From CAYOWK01 sp964407665 (GTDB taxonomy: Bacteria; Pseudomonadota; Alphaproteobacteria; Caulobacterales; Hyphomonadaceae), in assembly GCA_964407665.1 (NCBI GenBank), contig CAYOWK010000057.1:1-24690 (forward strand): a DNA stretch of 24,690 nt, written 5' to 3'. Numbering within the stretch: position 1 is the first letter of the stretch; the number at the start of each line of letters is the position of its first letter. Position numbers and translations under genes: made by a program. Shown one piece after another: positions 14,569-22,800 of this stretch. The notes under the pieces are model-generated. The model was not told the origin of the DNA. It did no database searches and saw nothing but the letters and a program-made list of their open reading frames with translations.

Positions 14569-15459
14569 ATGAGTTATGACCTGAACCTGTTCCCGGCCCG
14601 GTGGGATCCCGACGCGATCCGTGCGTGGTTTGCGGCACGTCCGAACTACGAGGTGCGGGACAACGAGATCGGCTATCTGAACCGCGACACCGGGGTCTAT
14701 TTCAGCTTCCGCCTGTTCGAGGCCGATGCGGAGCAGGATCCGGAAGAGGGGCCGCAGGGGCCGTTCGCCGCGTTCAACATGAACTACATGCGGCCGCACA
14801 CATTCGGGCTGGAGGCTGAGCCTGAGGTGGGCGTGTTCGTGGAAGCGTTCGGCTGCTCGGTGCAGGACCCGCAGGGCGCAATGGGCGAAGGTCGCTGGTC
14901 GCCCGAACTGTTCATCGCCGGCTGGAACGCAGGCAACCGCTTTGGATATCAGGTGATGACAGAGCGGGGGATGGGGACGGGCGTTCGCGTCTCCCACGGT
15001 CGCATCGAGACCGCGTGGCGATGGAACGTCGCGAGGGCTGCTGTGCAGGCGGCGTACAATGCTGATGGGCGGGACGTCTTCACGCCTATGCTGATGTGGA
15101 CCGTGGCAAAGTCAGGCGGCGAGGTGCGTACGGCGGCGACCTGGACGCGCGGCGTGGCGACGATGATCCCCGCCGCAGCCGAGGCCGTGATACTCGTGCG
15201 GCCAGGCAAGCCGTCACTGATAAGCCGCATAACAGGGAACACCGGCAACCGGCGCATGGAGGTCGCGCTCGTGGCGCTAAGCGATCTTCTGAAGGCCGTC
15301 GACATGGAGCGCGAGACGACGCCCGCCGGCGCGGTGTTCGTGGCGTCCGGTCTCAACGAGGTGTTCGACGCTGCGACGCGGGGGCTGACCTTCGGGGACA
15401 ATCCCCGCGCCGTGTTCGACGCTGTTGCGCCGGATCAGGTGCTGGACGCGGAGGTGTAA
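14569..15459 (+). CDS. Conserved-looking protein of unknown function (296 aa)
   Basis: I do not recognise the family. The protein starts MSYDLNLFPARWDP, is soluble (no signal peptide or membrane helix) and acidic, with many aromatic residues in the first half (GVYFSFRLFEAD, AAFNMNYMRP). The second half is Val/Ala-rich with alternating hydrophobic residues (AVILVRPGKPSLI, RRMEVALVALSDLL). Start MSYDL-type openings occur in some immunity-like and other small cytosolic proteins, but that is too weak to name a function. ATG 14569 is my choice; GTG 14560 in the same frame is the alternative, and neither has a strong ribosome site. It stands alone on the plus strand, right after a repeat island, with convergent genes downstream, so acquisition by transfer is possible. 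Confidence 0.75.
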   Translation: MSYDLNLFPARWDPDAIRAWFAARPNYEVRDNEIGYLNRDTGVYFSFRLFEADAEQDPEEGPQGPFAAFNMNYMRPHTFGLEAEPEVGVFVEAFGCSVQDPQGAMGEGRWSPELFIAGWNAGNRFGYQVMTERGMGTGVRVSHGRIETAWRWNVARAAVQAAYNADGRDVFTPMLMWTVAKSGGEVRTAATWTRGVATMIPAAAEAVILVRPGKPSLISRITGNTGNRRMEVALVALSDLLKAVDMERETTPAGAVFVASGLNEVFDAATRGLTFGDNPRAVFDAVAPDQVLDAEV

Positions 15460-15545
15460 GGCGACACGCGTCTGCGAGTGGGCCCTATCCGGTCCCCCGA
15501 TGGCAACGAGCCCCGGGTAGCCGGTCTGCCTGTCACCCCGCCATA

Positions 15546-15585
15546 GCCTGAACGATCCGGGGGCTTACGCCGGGGCCGTTCAGGC
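15546..15585. terminator. Possible bidirectional terminator between convergent genes
   Basis: GCCTGAACG (15546-15554) and CGTTCAGGC (15577-15585) form a perfect 9-bp stem around a 22-nt GC-rich interior that can pair weakly. It lies between two convergent genes and could serve both. No U-run follows on either side, so this is a candidate only. Confidence 0.45.
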
Positions 15586-15596
15586 CGATAGCGCGA

Positions 15597-16190
15597 TCAA
15601 CCATCGACGCCGAAGTCGTAGAACGTGCCGGGAATACCGGCGAAGCCTGCGGCTTGCGCACCGGTCGCCAGGATGATGGCGTACTCGCCAGCGCCGAGCG
15701 GAGCTGCGGGCTTCACTTCGTAGATCACGGTCCCAGCCGGCGCGCCGGCCTGATCCGCCGCCGGCGTCATCGTGGTCGCCACGATCCGGTCGGGGTGGAT
15801 GCCGCTCGAATAGCTCATGTAGCCGCCGCCGACGACGACTTCGCGCGTATTGTTCTTGCGGGCCTCGAAGCGGGCGACGGTCACCAGGCCCTGCGGCTGC
15901 ATGTTGGACGGCGCGGCGACCAGGAAGGCGGGGGTGGCGCTGAGGCGCAACTGGGCGGTCTTGCCGGGAAGTACGGCGTACTGGCCGACGCCGCCGAACC
16001 CGAGAGCGCGGGCCGCTGTCCGTGTCTGGGCCACGACGGCCATCAGCGGCTTGCGCGCGCCGTTGTCGATGACCTGCGCATCGAACGTGGTCTGGCAGGC
16101 GAGAGGCTGGTCGAGAAGCGATTGCGCCGCGACAGGCGCGGCCGTGAACGCTGCGGCAAGCAGGGCGGCGGCCAACAATCCGGATTTCAT
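15597..16190 (-). CDS. Secreted protein of unknown function (197 aa)
   Basis: The start at 16190 gives a textbook signal peptide (MKSGLLAAALLAAAFTAAPVAAQS), with cleavage expected after AAPVAAQ. The mature part is beta-rich, has a single Cys early (LACQTTF), and ends PLGAGEYAIILATGAQ...FYDFGVDG. That GEYAIIL...YDFGVDG ending resembles C-termini of uncharacterised periplasmic proteins I have seen in related bacteria, but I cannot name a domain. The open frame runs six codons upstream of Met 16190; that Met is preferred because of the signal peptide and a purine-rich GGGGAAA site. It is convergent with the unknown gene at 14569-15459. Confidence 0.75.
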   Translation of the reverse strand: MKSGLLAAALLAAAFTAAPVAAQSLLDQPLACQTTFDAQVIDNGARKPLMAVVAQTRTAARALGFGGVGQYAVLPGKTAQLRLSATPAFLVAAPSNMQPQGLVTVARFEARKNNTREVVVGGGYMSYSSGIHPDRIVATTMTPAADQAGAPAGTVIYEVKPAAPLGAGEYAIILATGAQAAGFAGIPGTFYDFGVDG

Positions 16191-16382
16191 GGTGATTTCC
16201 CCGTTCAAAAACCCGCCTGTTAACTATCCGCGATTGCGGCAGCCGGCAAGGCGGGCGGGGTTACGTCACCTATTCTTCACGGGATCACGACGGATCGACT
16301 GGCGTCGATCTTGGAGGCTCCAGCTCACCGTGGTGGAGACGGGGCATGTCGATCATGCCCGATCCCTTGCGGCGCAGGGCTC

Positions 16383-17435
16383 CTACATCCCGTACTTCGC
16401 GGCCATTTCGGGATCCTTGGCGGCGACCTGTTTTGCGAGGTCGACGATGACCTTGGCCTGTTTCCAGGTGGCGTCGTCCTGCATCTTGCCGTCGAGCATG
16501 GCGACGCCGGTGCCGTCCGGCATGACTTCAAGAATTCGCAGGGCGAACTTCACCTCGTCCGGATCGGGCGAGAAGACGCGCTTGGCGATGTCGATCTGGT
16601 TGGGGTGCAGCGACCAGGCGCCGACGCAGCCCATCAGGAAGACGTTCTTGAACTGCTGCTCGCAGGCGGCGAGGTCGGAAATGTCGCCGAAGGGGCCGTA
16701 GAAGGGCTTGATGCCGGCGGTCACGCAGGCGTCGACCATCTTGGCGACGGTGTAGTGCCAGAGGTCCTGCTGGGCGGCGAGGCGCTCGCGGCCTTCGACC
16801 GGATCCTCGATGACGCGGTAGGCCGGGTGGCCGCCGCCGACGCGGGTGGTCTTCATGGCACGGTTGGCGGCGAGGTCGGCGGGGCCGAGCGAGATGCCCT
16901 GCATGCGGGGCGAGGCGGCGCAGATCTCGTCCACGAGGGCTACGCCCTGCGCGGTTTCGAGGATGGCGTGGAAGAGGATGGGGCGGGTGACGCCCGCCTT
17001 GGCCTCAAGCTGGGCGACCAGCTGGTCAGCGTAGTGGATGTCCCACGGGCCCTCGACCTTGGGGATCATGATGACGTCGTATTCATTGCCCGCCTTCGTG
17101 ACGATCTCGGTGACGTCGTCGAGGAACCAGGGGGAGTTGAGCGGGTTCACGCGGGTCCAGAGGCCGGTCTGGGTGGAGCGGTAGTCGCACATCTTCGCCA
17201 TCTCGATGGCGCCGGCGCGGGCGGCGATCTTGGCGTCGGCGGGGATGGCGTCCTCGAGGTTGGCGAGGATCACGTCGACCTTCTTCGCCATCTCAGGCGT
17301 TTTCGAGCGGACCTTCTCGTTGTGGCCGGGGACGAAGTGGATCATCCGCTCCAGCCGGACGGGCAGGTCGCGGTAGGGATCGGGCGCGCCGATGGCCAGC
17401 GGCTTGAAGAACTGGCGGGGTGTCTTGGTGCTCAT
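16383..17435 (-). CDS. HpcH/HpaI aldolase / citrate lyase family protein, malyl-CoA lyase-like
   Basis: A 350-residue TIM-barrel enzyme of the family containing CitE, L-malyl-CoA/beta-methylmalyl-CoA lyase and (3S)-malyl-CoA thioesterase. Visible features are LANLEDAIP (58-64) with E61/D62, the Arg in WTRVNPL (R95), IPKVEGP (124-130), HAILETAQG with the metal ligand Glu160, and SLGPADLAANRAMKTTRVGGG, where Asp187 should bind Mg. It would split or form a malyl-CoA-type substrate, as in glyoxylate assimilation or dicarboxylate metabolism. Other genes of the ethylmalonyl-CoA pathway are not in the window, so the exact substrate stays open and I give no symbol. The ATG has an AGGGGAC site upstream. 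It is not in an obvious operon. Confidence 0.85.
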   Translation of the reverse strand: MSTKTPRQFFKPLAIGAPDPYRDLPVRLERMIHFVPGHNEKVRSKTPEMAKKVDVILANLEDAIPADAKIAARAGAIEMAKMCDYRSTQTGLWTRVNPLNSPWFLDDVTEIVTKAGNEYDVIMIPKVEGPWDIHYADQLVAQLEAKAGVTRPILFHAILETAQGVALVDEICAASPRMQGISLGPADLAANRAMKTTRVGGGHPAYRVIEDPVEGRERLAAQQDLWHYTVAKMVDACVTAGIKPFYGPFGDISDLAACEQQFKNVFLMGCVGAWSLHPNQIDIAKRVFSPDPDEVKFALRILEVMPDGTGVAMLDGKMQDDATWKQAKVIVDLAKQVAAKDPEMAAKYGM

Positions 17436-17545
17436 GGAGGTGTCCCCTGCAAATCGGCGGCCGGGCGCAAGTCTGTTGCGTCCCGTGCTTCCCTAGCGTC
17501 GGTTGTGGGCATGCATCAACTCCAATGAAGGGAGAGTTGATGAGT

Positions 17546-18244
17546 TCAGTCTGGGCATTTGAGCCCGTACACGCTCAGGAGGGGATCGCAGATGTATTCG
17601 GGGTCGAACGCCTTCAGGGCAAGAACCCTTTCGAGCAGGGGCGGTCGATAGGCGAGCGCGGCGACCTCGGATTTGCCCGGATGAACGGAGACACTCAAGG
17701 GGTGCCGCCCGATTAACGCCTCGCGCTCGTCATGACCCGAGATGTCCCATGTCTGGATCGGCCCCCACCGTTTCTCCATCTGGTCGAGTTCCCGGCGGGT
17801 CAGCCCGGTATAGCGCGCATCCAGAGGAATCTTCCCGATGGGACGACCGGCAACTATCACTGTGTCGCCAATGTACAGGTCCTTGCGGAAGCCCCCTGCT
17901 ATCGGGAGCGTAATGGAAATCTCTGCAGGCCGGAACTCGCCTGAGATCACTTCCACCACTTCAAAGACGTAAGTGCCGCCCGAGCAGCTGGTTCGGAACG
18001 GGTTGGCGATCTGCTCGGTTTCGCCGTCGGCGTCATCGATATCGGCTGGCCTAAAGTCCAGTTTCGAAGGGCCCGGCTTCGCCCAGGCGATGAACTTTAG
18101 CTTGAGGACGACCTCGCCCTTTTTCGGCTGGGGCGGGGATGACCAGAAACCGGGGTATACTTCGTTCATCATGCACGCCTGGGCGGGCGCCGCCGCCACG
18201 AGAGACGCGGCAAGCAGGATCAGCAACGTCGTCAGATGGCGCAT
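17546..18244 (-). CDS. Exported Cys-containing protein of unknown function (232 aa)
   Basis: The signal peptide MRHLTTLLILLAASLVAAAPAQA would leave a mature protein starting at or next to Cys (CMMNEVYPGF). The mature chain has four cysteines (CMMNEV, TSCSGG, YICDPL, LKCPD), which suggests disulfides in the periplasm. A central beta-rich stretch (YVFEVVEVISGEF, ISITLPIAGG, IGDTVIVAGRPIG) looks loosely like the OB/netrin-like fold of bacterial TIMP-like proteins, which also begin with Cys after the signal. That is only a shape-based guess. I cannot name the gene. It is on the same strand as its neighbours but with 110-bp and 49-bp gaps. Confidence 0.72.
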   Translation of the reverse strand: MRHLTTLLILLAASLVAAAPAQACMMNEVYPGFWSSPPQPKKGEVVLKLKFIAWAKPGPSKLDFRPADIDDADGETEQIANPFRTSCSGGTYVFEVVEVISGEFRPAEISITLPIAGGFRKDLYIGDTVIVAGRPIGKIPLDARYTGLTRRELDQMEKRWGPIQTWDISGHDEREALIGRHPLSVSVHPGKSEVAALAYRPPLLERVLALKAFDPEYICDPLLSVYGLKCPD

Positions 18245-18293
18245 CGATCTCCCCCAAGTTGGAGCACACTAGCACGGGTCGGCGCCGCCTGTC

Positions 18294-18665
18294 CTACCCG
18301 GCCGCCGCCAGCAGGGCGCGGTGGAGGTCGTGGGGGTCGACCGGCTTGGTGATGACGGCGGCGGGGTTGAGGTTCGCCGCGCGCTCCATCGTGGCCTCGC
18401 CGTCGGCGCCGGTGATGAAGATGATGGGGCAGGGGTGCTCGGCGAGGATCTGGCGGGCGCACTCGACGCCGTCGCCGCCGGCGGCGAGGGAGACGTCCAT
18501 CAGGACGATGTCGGGCTTCAGGTCACAGGCCATCTGCACGGCCAGAGGCACGGACGCAGCGTCGCCGCACACCTCGAAGCCGTAGGTCTCGACCCAGATG
18601 CGCAGGAATTCGACGATCAGGAACTGGTCGTCCACGATGAGGATGCGTTTGGCCGCGGATGACAT
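18294..18665 (-). CDS. Single-domain response regulator (CheY-like receiver)
   Basis: A 123-residue receiver domain with no output domain. The acidic pocket is D12/D13 in ILIVDDQ, the phosphorylated residue is D57 in VLMDVSL, the switch Thr is T85 in FITGADG, and the conserved Lys is K107 in ITKPVD. It would pass a phosphate signal from a histidine kinase by protein contact or in a phosphorelay. No kinase gene is adjacent. I chose ATG 18665 because the domain starts there; the frame is open 45 codons further upstream but that stretch is Arg/Pro-rich and looks non-coding. The ribosome site is weak. A chemotaxis link is not shown; single receivers in alphaproteobacteria serve many pathways. Confidence 0.88.
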   Translation of the reverse strand: MSSAAKRILIVDDQFLIVEFLRIWVETYGFEVCGDAASVPLAVQMACDLKPDIVLMDVSLAAGGDGVECARQILAEHPCPIIFITGADGEATMERAANLNPAAVITKPVDPHDLHRALLAAAG

Positions 18666-18853
18666 CAGGCGACGCCCCCGCGCGGGGCGAACGGTTCGGC
18701 CGGGGGCGACTGGCAGGCGGTAGGCGTCATGGCCGGGTCCGCTGGAGCGCGACCTTCGCGGGCGCAGCACAATCGTAATGCGAATTCTTCTCACCAGCAA
18801 CGAGCGCTGCCAACAAGAATCATCTCCGTCCGACCGAAAACATGGTCAGCCGG

Positions 18854-18870
18854 AAGCTAACAATTAGCTT
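18854..18870. terminator. Hairpin downstream of the first thioredoxin gene
   Basis: AAGCTAA (18854-18860) and TTAGCTT (18864-18870) form a 7-bp stem with loop CAA, about 25 bp past the stop of the minus-strand thioredoxin gene at 18894. It sits in an AT-rich patch. On the minus strand no U-run follows, so it may be a weak or factor-assisted terminator. Confidence 0.35.
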
Positions 18871-18893
18871 GCTTGGAATTTTGTTCCGGAAGA

Positions 18894-19226
18894 TCAGGCG
18901 GCGCCGGGGGCGGTCGCCTTCAGCCATTCGGCCATCTTGGCCTTGGTCATCGTGCCAGTCTTCTGGGACAGGAGCTTGCCGTCCTGGAAGATCATCATCG
19001 TAGGCAGGCCGCGCACGCCGAAGCGGCCGGGGGCCATCGGGTGTTCGCCGGCGTCGAACTTCACGAAGGTGACCTTGCCGGTCATTTCGCCAGCCAGCTC
19101 CTCGAAAGCTGGCATCATCTGCTTGCAGGACGAGCACCATTCCGCCCAGAAGTCGACGAGGACCGGGCCGGGGGCGGCCAGCACCACGGCGTCGAATGTG
19201 TCGTCGTCTGCGGACTGGGTGGTCAT
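18894..19226 (-). CDS. Thioredoxin-like protein with atypical CSSC active site
   Basis: A 110-residue thioredoxin fold without signal peptide, so cytoplasmic. The redox site reads WAEWCSSCKQ (C31, C34) instead of the usual WCGPCK, and the cis-proline is P75 in VRGLPTMM. Replacing Gly-Pro with Ser-Ser changes redox potential in engineered thioredoxins, so this paralogue may differ in partners or direction of reaction. It aligns without gaps to the downstream-numbered neighbour at 19453-19785, with about 63 of 110 residues identical by eye, so the two arose by tandem duplication. An AAGGA site lies 7 nt before the ATG. Buried residues FWAEW and the GRFGVRGLPT block are kept, so it should fold normally. 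Confidence 0.9.
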   Translation of the reverse strand: MTTQSADDDTFDAVVLAAPGPVLVDFWAEWCSSCKQMMPAFEELAGEMTGKVTFVKFDAGEHPMAPGRFGVRGLPTMMIFQDGKLLSQKTGTMTKAKMAEWLKATAPGAA

Positions 19227-19264
19227 GTTGTAGTCCTTCTGCCAGCGGCGTCTTCTACGAGCCT

Positions 19265-19380
19265 TGTTGTCATTCCGGAAGCCGCGCAGCGGCTATCCGG
19301 AATCCAGGTCGCCGGTGAGCCGGGCTGATAGGCTGGATTCCGGGTCGGCGGACCTTCGGTCCTTGCCCGGAATGACAACA
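19265..19380. repeat. Cloverleaf-like palindromic repeat between the two thioredoxin genes
   Basis: Outer 14-bp perfect arms TGTTGTCATTCCGG (19265-19278) and CCGGAATGACAACA (19367-19380) enclose three inner hairpins in order: AGCCGC/GCGGCT (19280-19294), CCGGAATCCAG/CTGGATTCCGG (19297-19343) and GGACC/GGTCC (19350-19362). The whole can fold as a closed stem with three arms. It is not a tRNA: arm lengths and conserved bases do not fit. The TGTCATTCCGGA...TCCGGAATGACA type is a widespread dispersed repeat by recall, probably a non-autonomous mobile element. It separates the paralogous genes and could fold in their shared transcript. Confidence 0.75.
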
Positions 19381-19452
19381 TTGGAGCGGGAACGCAACGC
19401 GCTCGGGTCTCCTGTTTTTCGCGCAACTGGGGCTCTGCGAGCCACAACGCGC

Positions 19453-19785
19453 TCAGGCGACGCCGGGGGCGCTTTCCTTGAGCCATTCCACCATGCGCGA
19501 CTTGCTCATCGCGCCGAGGTGGGTGGCGGAGACCTTGCCGTCCTGGAAGATCATGAAGGTGGGCAGGCCGCGCACGCCGAAGCGGCCGGCGGACATCGGG
19601 TTGTCGTCGATGTTGATCTTCACCACCTTGACCTTGTCGCCCAGTTCGTCGGCGAGGGCCTCGAAATGGGCCGAGACCTGCTTGCAGGGGCCGCACCATT
19701 CCGCCCAGAAGTCCACGATCACCGGGGAGCCGGCGGCCAGCACTTCATCGTCGAAATTGTCGTCGGTTACGCTTGCAACGCCCAT
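19453..19785 (-). CDS. trxA: Thioredoxin
   Basis: A 110-residue cytoplasmic thioredoxin with the canonical active site WAEWCGPCKQ (C31, C34) and cis-proline P75 in VRGLPTFM. It reduces protein disulfides using electrons from thioredoxin reductase. An AAGGGG site precedes the ATG. It lies 83 bp downstream of addA on the same strand, the addB-addA-trxA order seen in other alphaproteobacteria as I recall, so this copy is the likely ancestral trxA and the CSSC copy the derived one. Both copies share PMxxGRFGVRGLPT and IFQDGK. Confidence 0.94.
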   Translation of the reverse strand: MGVASVTDDNFDDEVLAAGSPVIVDFWAEWCGPCKQVSAHFEALADELGDKVKVVKINIDDNPMSAGRFGVRGLPTFMIFQDGKVSATHLGAMSKSRMVEWLKESAPGVA

Positions 19786-19868
19786 GGCGGAGCCCCTTCA
19801 GGTGGTTGTTTGGTACGCTACCAGATAAGGGCGCACGCCCCTAGGACCAAGCGAGATGGCCTAATGCC

Positions 19869-22800
19869 TCAGTTGAGCACCCGGCTGAGGGCGCGGTCGA
19901 GGTCCGCGCCGTCCAGTTCCATGAGTTTCGGGCCGTCCGTCCAGACCAGCAGGCAGCGGACGGGGCGATCGGGCCACGCGGCAGCGAGAATCGCGCGGTA
20001 GGCGGCCATCTGCAGGCGGTAGGCGTCGCCGATGTCTTCCGGGCGGGACGGGGCGGGGCGGTCGGTCTTGTAGTCGACCACCAGCACTTCGTTAGGGGTG
20101 ACCACGAGCCGGTCGACGCGGCCATTGACGATGGTTTCGCCGATCTGCCCGATCACGGGCGCTTCGGCGCGTCCGGCGGGGCTGAAGACGGCCGCAAAAC
20201 GGGGATCGTCCACCACGTCCATGGCCGCCTTGAGAATTTCTGCGCGCTCCTCGCGGAAGAGATCCGGCTGGCGGGCGAGGAAGGCTTCGGCGGCGGGGAG
20301 GCGGTCCGCCACGTCCATGCCGGGCAGGGCCTCGAACAGGGCGTGGATCAGGCGTCCGCGGCGCAGGCGTTTGGCGCGTCCGGGGCCGAAGGGGGCGAGG
20401 GCGGGCGGTTCGGCGCCGCCGAGGGCGGAGGGCGCCACAACGCGGCGGCGGGCGGGCTCCGGCGGCGCCGGCTGGTGCAGCCAGAGCGGGAGGGGCGGCC
20501 TTGCCGAAGCGGCATCGGGAGCCTTGCCGAGACGGGCTGGCGCGGCGCCGAGGCGCAGGGGCGTCCAGCCCTCCTCGGTGGGTTCGTCGGGACTGGCCTT
20601 GCCGGTTTCCAGCAGGGAGAGCATGGCGCGCTCGCACAGGGCGTACCAGCTGCTGTCGTGGCGGCCCGCGCCCTTGCCGTACCAGGAGCCGCAAACGATG
20701 AGACGGTCCTGCGCCCGGGTGAGGGCGACATAGAGCAGGCGGCGGTGTTCGCGCAGCGAGCGGGCGTCCTGATGATCGCGCAGGCTGCGGGTGAAGGCGG
20801 TGTCTTCGTCCTTGGCGCCTGCCCAGACAGGCGCGCCGTCTTCGGTGACGAACACGCCGGAGGTTTCGAGGCGCGGGGCGGCGGTGGTTTCTGGCAGGAT
20901 GACGATGGGAGCTTCAAGGCCCTTCGCGCCGTGGACGGTCATGACGCGCACCTCGTCGGCCTTGCCGGACAGTTCGCGCTTCACCTCGCCGCCCTGACGC
21001 TCGATGGCGGAGAGAAACAGCTCGAGGCTGGGCGGTCCGCCTGCGTCGAAGGCAGCGGCGCGGTCGACCAGCGCGGTGACAGGCTCGCGGGCGGGCTGGC
21101 CAAAGCGGGTGAGGATCAGGTCCCAGCCGCATTGCGGCGGCGTGTCGGCCAGTTCGAGGGCGTGGGTGAGGAATTCGAACGGTGGTTCGTGGCGGCGCTC
21201 GATCAGCCCTTCGAGGAAGCCGCGGATCGTCTCGTGGGGATCCGCCTGCATGAGGCGGGACCACAGGCTCTCGCCCTTGCGGTCCCAGGCGAGCTCTTCG
21301 AGGGCCGCATCATCGATGGCGCCGAAGGGGCCTTTCAGGATTTCCGCCAGAACCAGATCGTCCTCGGGGCAAAGGACGAAGCGGATGAGGTTGAGGAGAT
21401 CCTGGACGGCGAGGCTTTCGAGCAGGCGCAGGCGATCGGCGCCGGCGACGGGGACGTTCTCGCGCTTGAGGGCGTCGAGGACAGCGTCGAACGTGCCGCT
21501 GACGCGGCCCTTCACGAGGATCAGGAAATCGCCGGGTCTTGCGGGTCGCTGTTTCCTGCCGTCCCAGACGGCGGCCCCGGTATCAATCTCGTTGCGAATG
21601 AACTTTGCAATGCGTGTCGCCAGACGCATGCGCGGCGAACTCATGCCTTCATGGTCGAGCGGCGCGTGCCAGGGGTCTGAATCTTCCGGTTCGCCGGCGG
21701 GCTCCAGCGGCCAGAGCTCGACGCTGCCGCCTTCGGCGCGCCGGAAGGCCGTGTGAGGCGAGTGGTCGGCCAGTTCTGGCGGATCCATCGAGAAGGGCGC
21801 GGTGTCGTCATAGCGCGCGGGGTCGAAGACTTCGTCGACATAGGCCAGAACGTCGGGCGCGGAGCGGAAGGACATCGCCAGATGCGGGCGCTTCAGCCAC
21901 TCCGGGTCGATGGCGTCGGCGAGATCCATGTAGCGGCGGCCTTCGGACAGAAATTTTGCGGGGTCGGCGCCCTGGAAGGAGTAGATCGACTGCTTCTGGT
22001 CGCCGACGACAAACATCGTTCGCCGGACCTCCCGCTCGACGCCCTTGCCTGCGAAGACGTCCTCGGTCAGCCGGTTGAGGATCGCCCACTGGCCGGGGCT
22101 GGTGTCTTGCGCCTCGTCGAGCAGGATGTGGCTGATGCCGCCGTCGAGTTTCCAGAGGACCCATTCGGCGGCCGCTTCGCGGGTGAGGAGGCTGGAGACC
22201 GACTGGATGAGGTCGTCAAAGTCGAGCCCCGCGCGTGCGGTCTTGCGCCCGTTGAAATCCCTGAAGGCGGCGTCGGCCAGACGCAGGAGAGCTGCCGACC
22301 GCTCGAAGATACGTGCGGCGCGGCGCTCTTCCTCGATGGCCTGGATGCGGATGGTTTCGGAGCCTGCGGGGACGTCTGTGCCGAAGAGGTCAAGGACAAC
22401 CGGATAGGTGTCAGCGATCTTTTTCGTGGCGACGCTTTTGCGGAGCTTTCCATCCTTCGTGAAGACGAGCGACTTCAGGGCGCCGAACCGGTCTTCGGCG
22501 GAACCGTCGCCAAGGAGGATGGCGGCAAGGTCGGCCTGCTTCTGGTCGTTGGCCGTGCCGGTGCGCCAGGCTTCCATGGCGACGCGAATGTGCTGCTTCG
22601 GGAGACCGGCGCCCATCGCGCGCTCGACGATGGCGGCCTCGTCCTCTCCTGCTGCGCCCAGCATCAGAGCCAGACGGTCGATGGCGGCATCGACGCCGCC
22701 CACCCCTTCGATGAAGGCCAGAATGCTGGTGCGGCGGATGTCGAGCGTGCGGATGACGCCGAGAGCGGCGCTGTCGCATTCGGCCACCATCCGGGCCGCA

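Noticed and set aside
19265..19380. tRNA gene, because of the cloverleaf-like fold
   Set aside because: The outer stem is 14 bp, the arms are too long or uneven, and no T-loop or anticodon-arm consensus is present.
20343..21680. Long open frame (445 codons) on the plus strand opposite addA
   Set aside because: It is a shadow of GC-rich addA codons; the translation is low-complexity Gly/Ala/Glu with no domain, while the minus strand carries complete helicase and nuclease motifs.
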